DNA of 64,000 bases from Streptomyces sp. 2114.4 (GTDB lineage: Bacteria; Actinomycetota; Actinomycetes; Streptomycetales; Streptomycetaceae). A model generated the notes under the pieces. That model saw only the letters and a list, made by a program, of their open reading frames with translations. It was not told where the DNA came from and ran no database searches. The stretch spans positions 7,378,001 through 7,442,000 of the forward strand of contig NZ_FYEY01000001.1 in NCBI RefSeq assembly GCF_900187385.1, given 5' to 3'. Every line of letters begins with the position of its first letter. The first letter of the stretch is position 1. Shown here piece by piece: positions 52,401 to 60,339 of this stretch. Position numbers and translations under genes: made by a program.

Positions 52401-53288
52401 GTGGACAACACCCGCGTGAACCGCCGCGCCCGGACCGCGCTGGCCCTCGCCGCCGGAACGGTATTGACGGTGACGATCGGACAGCTCCCGGCCGGTGCGA
52501 CGGCCGCCCCCCACCGTGCCGCTGCCGCGTCCGGCACCCAGCACGCGTCCATATCCGCCGGTGCATCTGATGCCGCGTCGTATGACGACACGTCCGATGC
52601 CGACGACTACTACAAAGACGCCGTCGGCAAGACCGGCCAGGCACTGAAGGAATCGCTGCACCGGATCATCAGCACCACCCAGACCGGAAAACTGACATAC
52701 GACCAGGTCTGGGACGCCCTCAAGGACACCGACCAAGACCCCGACAACAGCGCGAACATCATTCTGCTGTACAGCGGCCGGTCGCAGAGCAAAGACGCCC
52801 ACGGCGGAAATCCCGACGACTGGAACCGCGAGCACGTCTGGGCGAAGTCCCATGGCGACTTCGGTACCGACACCGGTCCCGGAACCGACCTCCACCACCT
52901 GCGCCCGGAGGACGTGTCCGTCAACAGCGTCCGCGGCGACAAGGACTTCGACAACGGTGGTACGGCGGTGGACGGCGCGCCGGGCAGCCGCTCCGACGAC
53001 GACTCCTTCGAGCCCCGTGACGCGGTCAAGGGCGATGTCGCCCGCATGATCCTCTATATGGCCGTCCGTTATGACGGCGGTGACGGCTTCGCCGACCTGG
53101 AGCCCAACGACAAGGTCGACAACGGCACCCAGCCGCACATCGGACGGCTCTCCGTCCTCAAGCAGTGGAGCAAGCAGGACCCGCCGGACTCCTTCGAAAA
53201 GCACCGCAACCAGGTGATCTTCGACAAGTACCAGCACAACCGGAACCCGTTCATCGACCACCCGGAGTGGGTCGACTCGATCTGGTAA
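52401..53288 (+). CDS. secreted endonuclease I family nuclease
   Basis: The 295-residue protein has a signal peptide (RRARTALALAAGTVLTVTIG, then an Ala-rich cleavage region) and an Endonuclease_I domain from about residue 85. Its HNH-type core is NREHVWAKSHGDFG and TDLHHLRPED, with the closing RNPFIDHPEWVDSIW. It would degrade extracellular DNA for nutrients. GTG 52401 has GGGGAAAGGA upstream; an ATG 114 nt earlier lies before any coding character. Confidence 0.92.
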   Translation: MDNTRVNRRARTALALAAGTVLTVTIGQLPAGATAAPHRAAAASGTQHASISAGASDAASYDDTSDADDYYKDAVGKTGQALKESLHRIISTTQTGKLTYDQVWDALKDTDQDPDNSANIILLYSGRSQSKDAHGGNPDDWNREHVWAKSHGDFGTDTGPGTDLHHLRPEDVSVNSVRGDKDFDNGGTAVDGAPGSRSDDDSFEPRDAVKGDVARMILYMAVRYDGGDGFADLEPNDKVDNGTQPHIGRLSVLKQWSKQDPPDSFEKHRNQVIFDKYQHNRNPFIDHPEWVDSIW

Positions 53289-53360
53289 GCCGCATCCGGC
53301 AGCCAGGGCCAGGGCCAGGGCCGGGGCCGGCGGCGGTCTTTCCGCCGGCCCCGGCGAGTC

Positions 53361-53423
53361 CACGTACGGCAGTCGGCCTGGCACGTACGGCAGTCGGCGT
53401 GCCGCGTACGGCAGTCGGGGCGC
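53361..53423. repeat. three tandem 21-bp repeats
   Basis: Units CACGTACGGCAGTCGGCCTG(G) at 53361, 53382 and 53403 differ at a few positions. They lie in the 188-bp gap after the endonuclease, following a GGGCCA-type run (53300-53330). Purpose unknown. Confidence 0.7.
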
Positions 53424-53476
53424 TCGCACATCGGATGGCGTAGGCCAGCCAGCGCGCGGCCGGGGTCGTTTTTAGC

Positions 53477-54733
53477 GTGGGCCACATGTCGAGCGCGAGT
53501 TGGGTCCCCGTCAGAGTCGTTACCGCAGCCACCGTTTGTGCCGTGAGCCTGCTGGCCGCGCCGGTCCCGGCGGCCGCCGATGGCCCCCATGGCATCGACG
53601 ACCTGCGGGCCGCCGCGCATGTGGCCGGTCCGGTCCGTGCCGAGAGCCGGCTGGACGGCCGGGGAGTGCAGTTCCTGCCCCGGCCGGACGTGCCGGAGCC
53701 ACCGGATGTCTCCGCCCTGTCGTGGATGGTGACGGACATGGCGACCGGCAAGGTCCTCGCGGCCAAGGACGCCCACCGGCCCCTGCCACCCGCCAGCACC
53801 CTCAAGGCGCTCTTCGCCGTGACCGTGCTGCCGAAGTTCTCCCAGGGGGAGGTACACACTGTCTCCCTCCGGGACCTGGACGGTATCGAGGCGGGCAGTT
53901 CGCTGGCCGGCCTCAAGGAGGACCTGCCCTATCGCGTCGCGGACCTGTGGGCCGCGGTCTTCCTCCGCTCGGGCAGCGATGCGGTGCACACCCTGGCCGG
54001 CATGAACGGCGGCTGGAACAAGACCATCGACGACATGCAGGAGACCGCGGACCGCCTCGGCGCCCGTGACACCACGGTGGCGTCCGCCGACGGGTTCGAC
54101 ACGCCGGGCCAGTTCTCGTCCGCCTACGATCTGACGCTCTTCGGACGGGCAGGCCTCGCCGACCCCGACTTCGCCCACTTCGCCGCCACGAAACGGACGG
54201 AACTGCCGGAGGAGGGCGGTCCGGACGCGTTCGGCATCGTGAACACCAACCGGCTGCTGGTCGGCTCGCACGGCGTCAAACCGTACGACGGCCTGATCGG
54301 GGTGAAGAACGGCTATACGACCCACGCCGGAAACACCCTGATCGCCGCGGCCCGGCGGGACGGCCGGACGCTGCTGGTCACCGTGATGAACCCGCAGTCC
54401 GGCAGCCGCAACGCCGTCTACGAGGAGACCCGGGACCTGCTGGACTGGGGATTCGAGGCGGCTCCCCGGGCGGCCGCCGTCGGCGTGCTGCCCGCGCTGC
54501 GGCCCCGTGGGGGCACCGGCGTGTCGCAGCCTGTCGCGCACCACTCGCGGTCCGTCGTGCCGCTGCACAAGGCGGCGGTCGTGGCGCAGACGGACGCCGC
54601 CACCGAGGCGCGGTACTGGTGGTTCGTCTCCGCCGCCGGAGCCGTCGGGGTCATCGCCCTCGCCGCGCTCGGCACCGCTCTGTGGTGGCGCCGTCGCAAG
54701 CCGTCCGAGAGCCGGGGCGCGGAGTCCGACTGA
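53477..54733 (+). CDS. D-alanyl-D-alanine carboxypeptidase (membrane-anchored)
   Basis: The 418-residue serine-type D,D-peptidase of the S11 group has a signal peptide (VVTAATVCAVSLLAAPVPAA) and the SxxK box in PPASTLKALF. The second box is SGSDA where SGN is usual. The third is KNG in GVKNGYTTHAGN instead of KTG. A C-terminal TM (WWFVSAAGAVGVIALAALGT) with RRRK anchors it. It trims peptidoglycan pentapeptides. The start may be GTG 53477 or ATG 53486; neither has a clear ribosome site. Confidence 0.9.
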   Translation: MGHMSSASWVPVRVVTAATVCAVSLLAAPVPAAADGPHGIDDLRAAAHVAGPVRAESRLDGRGVQFLPRPDVPEPPDVSALSWMVTDMATGKVLAAKDAHRPLPPASTLKALFAVTVLPKFSQGEVHTVSLRDLDGIEAGSSLAGLKEDLPYRVADLWAAVFLRSGSDAVHTLAGMNGGWNKTIDDMQETADRLGARDTTVASADGFDTPGQFSSAYDLTLFGRAGLADPDFAHFAATKRTELPEEGGPDAFGIVNTNRLLVGSHGVKPYDGLIGVKNGYTTHAGNTLIAAARRDGRTLLVTVMNPQSGSRNAVYEETRDLLDWGFEAAPRAAAVGVLPALRPRGGTGVSQPVAHHSRSVVPLHKAAVVAQTDAATEARYWWFVSAAGAVGVIALAALGTALWWRRRKPSESRGAESD

Positions 54734-54902
54734 GCCCGTGCCACGCGCCACCGGACGTCGTACATCCATCCGATCGGTCAGGGATACGGAGGACGTGCGA
54801 TGGCCTTGCCCGGTGAAGGGCGACGCGTCCGCCACGGTTGTGCGGCCTGCCGGGCGCTGCTCGGTGTAGCGTCCTGATCAGCTGTCGTGGTTCCGAAGTG
54901 CC

Positions 54903-54931
54903 GGACGCCCGTGTCGCATTCACGGGCGTCC
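54903..54931. terminator. hairpin upstream of the cold-shock gene
   Basis: Eleven-bp perfect arms GGACGCCCGTG and CACGGGCGTCC with a 7-nt loop, followed by TTGCT. It lies 96 bp before the cold-shock start. It is either a terminator for the upstream transcript or a structured element of the csp leader. Nothing else is seen in 54734-55026. Confidence 0.6.
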
Positions 54932-55026
54932 TTGCTGTGTAGCGCGTCTCCGGACCAGGGCGATCACCTCCGGGGTCCGCAGCACGCGGAACCCGATTCG
55001 AGCCCCCTTGAACGAAGGAGACGGAT

Positions 55027-55230
55027 ATGGCGTCCGGCACGGTGAAGTGGTTCAACTCGGAGAAGGGCTTCGGCTTTATCGCGCAGGACGGCGGCGGCGC
55101 CGACGTCTTCGCGCACTACTCCAACATCGATGCCACGGGCTTCCGCGAGCTGCAGGAAGGCCAGAAGGTGACCTTCGAGGTCACCCAGGGCCACAAGGGT
55201 CCCCAGGCGGAGAAGATCCGTCTGGCGTAG
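55027..55230 (+). CDS. cold shock protein, CspA family
   Basis: The 67-residue OB-fold RNA chaperone carries RNP1 KGFGFI and RNP2 VFAHYS. It starts MASGTVKWFNSEKGFGFIAQ and ends KGPQAEKIRLA. GAAGGAG precedes ATG 55027 by 7 nt. Actinobacterial CspA-like proteins bind single-stranded RNA and DNA; many are constitutive. Followed by a terminator. Confidence 0.97.
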   Translation: MASGTVKWFNSEKGFGFIAQDGGGADVFAHYSNIDATGFRELQEGQKVTFEVTQGHKGPQAEKIRLA

Positions 55231-55245
55231 GTCCGGCGGATCCCC

Positions 55246-55282
55246 GTCGGCGCCCGTTCCCGGCCCGGGGGCGGGCGCCGAC
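55246..55282. terminator. terminator of the cold-shock gene
   Basis: Eleven-bp perfect arms GTCGGCGCCCG and CGGGCGCCGAC enclose 15 nt, 16 bp after the csp stop. Confidence 0.8.
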
Positions 55283-55387
55283 GCACGTCACGGGGCACCC
55301 CGACGTCACCCGGTCGGCCGCAGGGAAAGGCAAAGGGTGGCCGGGTCCTGGCCCTCGCGTGCCGACGGGCCTGAGGGGGCCGCCGGC

Positions 55388-55579
55388 TCAGGGCTGCGGT
55401 GGCCGGTCCTGGCCCTCCCCGCCGAACTGGTCGCGCATCTTCTCCTGCGCCGTGTCCACCTGACCCTTGTACTTGCCCTGGGTCTTGTCGTCGACCATGT
55501 CGCCGGACTTGTCGATGCCCTTGTCCGTCTGGCTTTCGTGGCCCTTCAGCATGCTCTTGATCTTGTCCATCATGGACAT
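55388..55579 (-). CDS. small antitoxin-like protein (MT0933-type)
   Basis: The 63-residue, highly charged, helical protein begins MSMMDKIKSMLKGHESQTDK. Family members contain GIDKSGDMVDDKTQGKYKGQ, as seen here. These are annotated as Rv0909-type antitoxins, but no toxin gene is adjacent: neighbours are csp (convergent) and a lipoprotein esterase. It may be a stress-related small protein instead. GAGGA lies 6 nt before ATG 55579. Confidence 0.8.
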   Translation of the reverse strand: MSMMDKIKSMLKGHESQTDKGIDKSGDMVDDKTQGKYKGQVDTAQEKMRDQFGGEGQDRPPQP

Positions 55580-55694
55580 GAGTGGTCCTCCTCACCACGG
55601 TCCCCCCACGACTCCAGCATCACCCCCTGCCAGGTGATCTGCATCCGCGCGCCGGGGCGGTGCCGGGACGCCCCGGCGGCCGTGGCGGCCCGGT

Positions 55695-56720
55695 TCAGTG
55701 ACCGCTCGCCACCGGTGCCTTCATCCGGTCGCTGATGAACTTGATCGAACCGGCGGCCATGCCCTTCTGGTAGTCCCAGGCGTTGTGCCGACCACCGGGG
55801 ATCAGCTGCATGGCGGTATGGATCGGGCCCTTGCCATAGGTCCGGCGGAAGCGGTCCATGGCGGTGGTGACGGCGGCGGGCTCCCGGCTGCCGGCCTGGA
55901 AGGCGAGGTAGATGTCCGGCCCGCCCTTCCGCAGCAGCCGCTGGGCGAGCTTTGCCGGATCGTTGGCGTCCCGCTGTGCCCGGTGCCCCGCCCACAACGG
56001 CGAATCCGGCACGATGTCCGGTCCGCTGGCTATGGCCGCCTTGAACTTCTCCGGATGTTTCAGCACGGACTTCAGCCCGGCGAAGCCGCCCGAGGACGAC
56101 CCCATGAAGGCCCAGCCGTCGCGGGACTTGAACGTACGGAAATTGGCCTTGGCCAGTTGGACGACGTCCTCCGTCAGCCAGGTCCCCATCTTCTGCCGGC
56201 CGGGTATGTCGCTGGCGTCGTGGTACTGCGTGTCCGGGTTGAGCATCGGCATCACCACGATGAACGGGAGGCTCTTGCCCTCCGCGGTCCACCGGGTGAG
56301 GTTCTCCTGCAGTTCGATGTCGCCGCCCACCCAGTAATTCGTGACGCCGCCGGGCTCCTTCGGGCTGCCCAGGCCACCCGGCAGGGCTATCAGCACGGGA
56401 AATCCGCTCTTGCGGTATTTCGGGTCGTGGTACTCCTTCGGCGCCCAGACCCAGACGCTTCCGGTGACACCGGATTTCGGGCCCCTCAGGGTCGTCCGCG
56501 CTATATGGGTGCCGTCGTCCAGGGTCCGGGTGATCCGGAAGTCGCTCTTGGGGCCGGTCGGCATGAGGGTGTCCGCGTCGACGGGCCGGGCCCGCGCGGC
56601 GCCGTCGCCGGGGGCGCCGGCATTGAAGTCGACCGGGTTTCCGGTCTCCGAGCAGCCGGCGAGCAGCGCGCAGGCAGCGACGAGGGCGGCCACGAACGCG
56701 ACGGCAGAAGGGCGTTTCAC
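55695..56720 (-). CDS. esterase-like lipoprotein, alpha/beta hydrolase
   Basis: The 341-residue protein has a signal peptide with lipobox LLAGC (Cys23), then an esterase-D/antigen-85-like hydrolase domain: nucleophile elbow MGSSSGGFAGL, a preceding oxyanion region FPVLIALPGGLG, and the late His in PGGRHNAWDY. It probably acts on the outer face of the membrane on acyl esters or mycolate-like substrates. The first ATG (56720) is directly before the signal peptide. Confidence 0.88.
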   Translation of the reverse strand: MKRPSAVAFVAALVAACALLAGCSETGNPVDFNAGAPGDGAARARPVDADTLMPTGPKSDFRITRTLDDGTHIARTTLRGPKSGVTGSVWVWAPKEYHDPKYRKSGFPVLIALPGGLGSPKEPGGVTNYWVGGDIELQENLTRWTAEGKSLPFIVVMPMLNPDTQYHDASDIPGRQKMGTWLTEDVVQLAKANFRTFKSRDGWAFMGSSSGGFAGLKSVLKHPEKFKAAIASGPDIVPDSPLWAGHRAQRDANDPAKLAQRLLRKGGPDIYLAFQAGSREPAAVTTAMDRFRRTYGKGPIHTAMQLIPGGRHNAWDYQKGMAAGSIKFISDRMKAPVASGH

Positions 56721-56915
56721 GAGGGACTCCGCGACTGGAAGATCAAGTGCAAGTGCTCATAAAGAGGGAAAAGGGGCCGGGGAGGTTCCCCTGCCGCGCG
56801 CAGGCTTTCGAGGCCGTTTCACTCATACGGAGTAACGCGTCCCCGGTGGTTTCCCTCGGCCGGCCTCCGGCTCGCTCGACGGGCACGGTCGTGCGGTCCG
56901 GCCGAGAATGCAGCG

Positions 56916-57230
56916 GTGAACGATGAACACCGCAGTGAGGAACACCGCAGTGCCGATGACGCCGCGTCGCGCGCCATGCCGTGCGACGAGGAACGCAGGC
57001 TCGCCAGGAAGGCGCTGGCCGGCCGGGCGCGGGACGCGGACGACCTGTCGTTGTTGACGGACATGCTGGGCCTGGACCCGAGCCGCGATCCGGACCACGA
57101 GGCGGCGCACGGCCGTCAGCCGGCCCCTGGCAGGGGAACCGGACGCGGCACCGGGCGCGAGCGACGCCAGGAGCTGCGCCGTGACACCTGCCGTGATGCC
57201 CGGTCGCGCTCGGGCAAACCCGGGGCGTAA
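56916..57230 (+). CDS. small hypothetical protein, 104 residues
   Basis: A short core CDEERRLARKALAGRARDAD followed by DLSLLTDMLGLDP is a helix pair seen in many actinobacterial small proteins. Flanks are low-complexity Arg/Gly/Asp. No ribosome site is obvious for ATG 56916, so the start may differ. Function unknown. Nothing else recognised up to 57518. Confidence 0.5.
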   Translation: MNDEHRSEEHRSADDAASRAMPCDEERRLARKALAGRARDADDLSLLTDMLGLDPSRDPDHEAAHGRQPAPGRGTGRGTGRERRQELRRDTCRDARSRSGKPGA

Positions 57231-57518
57231 GCCACGCCCGGGCCCGCCCGCCGTTCCTGGCGGCTACTCGCCGGCCGCCCGGGGAAGGCCGCACGGTCAC
57301 GATCCGGAAAGGGCGGAGCCTCATCCGGACCGTTTTCCCCTGCCGTTCGCACACCGGCCCGTCGTCGACGGGGCCGCTCCAGCAGATCGGCGGCGACGGT
57401 GCCGGCAGGCTCGAAGGCCGTCTTCTCTTTGTGGCCGGTAAGGGACCCGGCGTCCGGGTGCCTACCGGATGCTGGCGGAGCCGACGATCACGAGAGAACA
57501 CCAGGTGAGGAGTTGTCG

Positions 57519-58040
57519 ATGCCCCCCATCGCGTACCTGCCCTCCGACGATCCGCTCTTCGGGACGGTCGACGTCGGTCTCGACCACGAGGCCGGTGTGC
57601 TCGTCGTGGCCGGGGACGGCCTGCCGCGGGCCGATGTACGGCGGGTGGCAGGTACGCCCCTGGAGAGCCATGTGCCCATCGGCACGCGGGACCCCGGACG
57701 TCTGACGATGCGAGTCGACAGCGCGGCGGTATCCCTGCGGCCCGCCAAGGGGTTCTTGACGCGCAGGTCGTACCAGGTGGACGTCGGATCCGGAGCGAAG
57801 GGGTACGGGCACCGGCTGGTGCCCGTGTCGTTGGGCAGCAGCCGGCTGCTGCGGGATGGGGCACCTCTTGGTGTCTTCACGTCGACCGGCGACGGGATCG
57901 TGACGGCCGAGTGGGAGACGGGGACCGCACCGAGCCCGTATGACGCCTCCATCGGGTACGCGCTCGCCACCGCGTTCGGCACCGGGGCCGAGCCCATGTG
58001 GAAGCTGACCCTGGACGCCGTGCTTGCCGTGTGGTTCTGA
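57519..58040 (+). CDS. hypothetical protein, 173 residues
   Basis: Beta-rich soluble protein (FGTVDVGLDHEAGVLVVAGD; RRSYQVDVGSGAKGYGHRLV) ending WKLTLDAVLAVWF. GAGGAG lies 8 nt before ATG 57519. No family recognised. Its stop is only 10 bp from the convergent erythromycin-esterase-like gene, so it may mark the border of the RiPP locus. Confidence 0.7.
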   Translation: MPPIAYLPSDDPLFGTVDVGLDHEAGVLVVAGDGLPRADVRRVAGTPLESHVPIGTRDPGRLTMRVDSAAVSLRPAKGFLTRRSYQVDVGSGAKGYGHRLVPVSLGSSRLLRDGAPLGVFTSTGDGIVTAEWETGTAPSPYDASIGYALATAFGTGAEPMWKLTLDAVLAVWF

Positions 58041-58050
58041 GCGGCGGTGC

Positions 58051-59301
58051 TCAGGCCTGCGCGGCCGGCAGGAGGCGGGAGCAGGTGGCGTGGGCGACGA
58101 AGGCGATGCCGTCGTAGTCCTCGGCCGGGACGAGTGGTGCCGTATGGAAGCGGTAGACGAAGCGTGGCACTCCGGCACCGAAGCTGCGGTGCGTGTGCGG
58201 GGCGCGCAGCCACCGGGCGGCTTCGGGTGAGAGGCCGGCGGTGCGCAGGTCGGCGTAGTAGTTGCCGGGGACGGCGTGGGCGAGGCGCGCTTCGATGGAC
58301 CGGATTCCGGTGCCGATGCGGTGCCGCCGCGGCGGGCCCTGCAGGTCGTGGCCACGGCGGGCGAGGAAGGAGCCCTTGCCGAAGAGCAGGGCCAGAGCGT
58401 AGTAGCCGTTGCCGTAGCGCTCCCGGAGCCCGCTGCCGAGCGAGGGCACTCCGTCGCCGTATGTGCCCGCGGTGAGGTGTCCGTTGTGGGCCCAGAGGAT
58501 GACGCGCGTTGAAGGGCTGTCGTCGACGAGCCGTGCCACAGCGTCGGCCATGTAGCGGTCACGGGCGGCGAGCACGCTGTGTTCCCCGGAGCGCAGGTCG
58601 GGAGAGCGGGTCACCAGATCGGCGGCGCGGGTGAGGATTCGTGCGTGTTCCACGGCCTCGCGCGCGGCATCCGCTGTGGTGTGCCGGGCGAACTGCTCCC
58701 GGCGGTCCTCCAGGAAGCCGGCGAGTGCCTCGACGCGGCGCAGGAGGGCCTGTTCCGGGTCGGGTCGGGAAGCGGGGTGAGCCTGCTTCAGCATCTGGAG
58801 TCCGTCCACGTCCTGTGCCCGCTCGGGTGCCACCTGGCGCAGGAAGGCGGCGACCGCCTCGAGCGAGTCGGTGCAGCGTTGGGGGTCCGTGCCGACGAAG
58901 CGCACCTGCCGGCTCTCGGGGACGCCGCGGTTGTGGGCGCGCAGCCATTCGACGAGGTCGAGCATCTCCTCCGTGCGCCAGGTCCAGAACCCCAGGCGGG
59001 TGATGAGGCGCGCGGGGTCGCCGGTGCCGTGCCGCACGTATGTGTCCAGGGCCCGCGCGGCAGACGCGCTGGCCTCCATGGCCAGGGTCGTGAAGCCCGC
59101 CTCGCGCACCAGGAACTCCACGATCCGGTGCTTCAACCGGAAGAACTCGTGGGTGCCGTGGGTGGATTCGCCCAGACCCACGATCCGCACGTCCCGCAGG
59201 GCCTCACCGAGCGGTTCGAGGTCCTGGTGGGGTGCGCCCGGTGTCAGCGTGCCGAGTGGCCTGGCGTACTCGGTCAGCCAGCGAGTGATGTCGTCGGGCA
59301 C
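58051..59301 (-). CDS. erythromycin esterase-like hydrolase
   Basis: The 416-residue protein of the EreA/succinoglycan-biosynthesis-like family carries the catalytic GLGESTHGTHEFFRLKHR and the later WAHNGHL. EreA opens macrolide lactones, but most relatives have no known substrate. GTG 59301 lies inside the 3' end of the LLM oxidoreductase gene (28-bp overlap) and follows GGGAGGAG. As part of the lanB-ABC-LLM transcript it could hydrolyse or modify the peptide product, or provide resistance (inference). Confidence 0.86.
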   Translation of the reverse strand: MPDDITRWLTEYARPLGTLTPGAPHQDLEPLGEALRDVRIVGLGESTHGTHEFFRLKHRIVEFLVREAGFTTLAMEASASAARALDTYVRHGTGDPARLITRLGFWTWRTEEMLDLVEWLRAHNRGVPESRQVRFVGTDPQRCTDSLEAVAAFLRQVAPERAQDVDGLQMLKQAHPASRPDPEQALLRRVEALAGFLEDRREQFARHTTADAAREAVEHARILTRAADLVTRSPDLRSGEHSVLAARDRYMADAVARLVDDSPSTRVILWAHNGHLTAGTYGDGVPSLGSGLRERYGNGYYALALLFGKGSFLARRGHDLQGPPRRHRIGTGIRSIEARLAHAVPGNYYADLRTAGLSPEAARWLRAPHTHRSFGAGVPRFVYRFHTAPLVPAEDYDGIAFVAHATCSRLLPAAQA

Positions 59302-60329
59302 CGTGGTGCGTCTCCTCCCTGCATGCGGCCGGGCGGCGCCTCGGCGCGCCCGTGCTCCGGCACCTGTTCCTGTTCCCGGCACGCGGCGAGGATGTCGTGG
59401 AGGTCTCGCACGGCGTCCGGGTGTCCGTGCTCGGAGTACACGCCCGCGACGTTGACGACAACTTCGTCCACACCCGCCCGACCGTATTCGGCCAATTGCT
59501 CGGCGATGTCCTCGGGCGAGCCGTGGGCGAAGGTGCCGGAGTCGACCAGGGCGCGGGCGCCGAGGCTCGGCCGGCTGTGGTGCACCCGCAGGCCGGCGCG
59601 GCGCAGCATGTCGGTGTAGTGCGGCCCGGCGAGGTGGGCACGGGCGGCGGTGTACGCGAGTCGATACGGGTTGCGGTGCGGGCGGTCCACGGCGGCGTGC
59701 ACGACGGTGACCATGCGCGGCACGGGTCGGCCGGTCTCGGCCGCGCCTTTCGCCATGGCAGGGAGCAGGGTGTCGCGCACGTAGCCGGGGGGCGTCATCC
59801 AACTGATCGCCACATCCGCCACCTGGCCGGCGGCACGCGCCAGGACGGGCCGGAGCACGCCGAGTCCTGTCTCCACTCCCGGGTGCGCCATCGCCGGCAG
59901 GCTGACGGCGCCAGGATTCCCGTCGCCGGCCCTCGGCGAGCCCTCGGTGCCGAGCAGACGCCGGACCTCCTTGAGGTAGGCGACGCACGCATCGCGCGGA
60001 CTGTCGTACGGCTTTCCGTGCAGTCCGGTGACGAAGTCGGGGGTTCCGGGGCCGAGACCGAGGACCATGCGCTGTCCGGTGAGCAGGGCCAGCGAGCGGG
60101 ACTGGATCGCGGCGTCCATGGCGTGCCGCAGCGGCATCAGGACGACGCTGGTCCCGATGGGGATGTGATACCCCATGCCGGCCAGGTAAGCGAACACCTG
60201 ATGGGTGTCCGCGCTCAGGGACTGCCCCTGCCACAGGCGGGCGGCCTGCCCCGCACGGACGAGTTCGGCGAAGGGGACCACGGACCGGGGGTCCGTCGGC
60301 ATGACAGGGAACAGGATGGATATGCGCAT
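59274..60329 (-). CDS. LLM-class flavin/F420-dependent oxidoreductase
   Basis: The 351-residue luciferase-like monooxygenase fold begins MRISILFPVMPTDPRSVVPF. The barrel segments IPIGTSVVLMPLRHAMDAAI, RMVLGLGPGTPDFVTG and GSPEDIAEQLAEYGRAGVDE are family-typical. In lanthipeptide clusters F420-dependent LLM relatives (LanJC type) reduce dehydroalanine to D-alanine. Placement directly after lanB and the ABC gene supports such a role, though many LLM proteins do other oxidations. Confidence 0.87.
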   Translation of the reverse strand: MRISILFPVMPTDPRSVVPFAELVRAGQAARLWQGQSLSADTHQVFAYLAGMGYHIPIGTSVVLMPLRHAMDAAIQSRSLALLTGQRMVLGLGPGTPDFVTGLHGKPYDSPRDACVAYLKEVRRLLGTEGSPRAGDGNPGAVSLPAMAHPGVETGLGVLRPVLARAAGQVADVAISWMTPPGYVRDTLLPAMAKGAAETGRPVPRMVTVVHAAVDRPHRNPYRLAYTAARAHLAGPHYTDMLRRAGLRVHHSRPSLGARALVDSGTFAHGSPEDIAEQLAEYGRAGVDEVVVNVAGVYSEHGHPDAVRDLHDILAACREQEQVPEHGRAEAPPGRMQGGDAPRCPTTSLAG

Positions 60330-60339
60330 TCCTCGGCCC

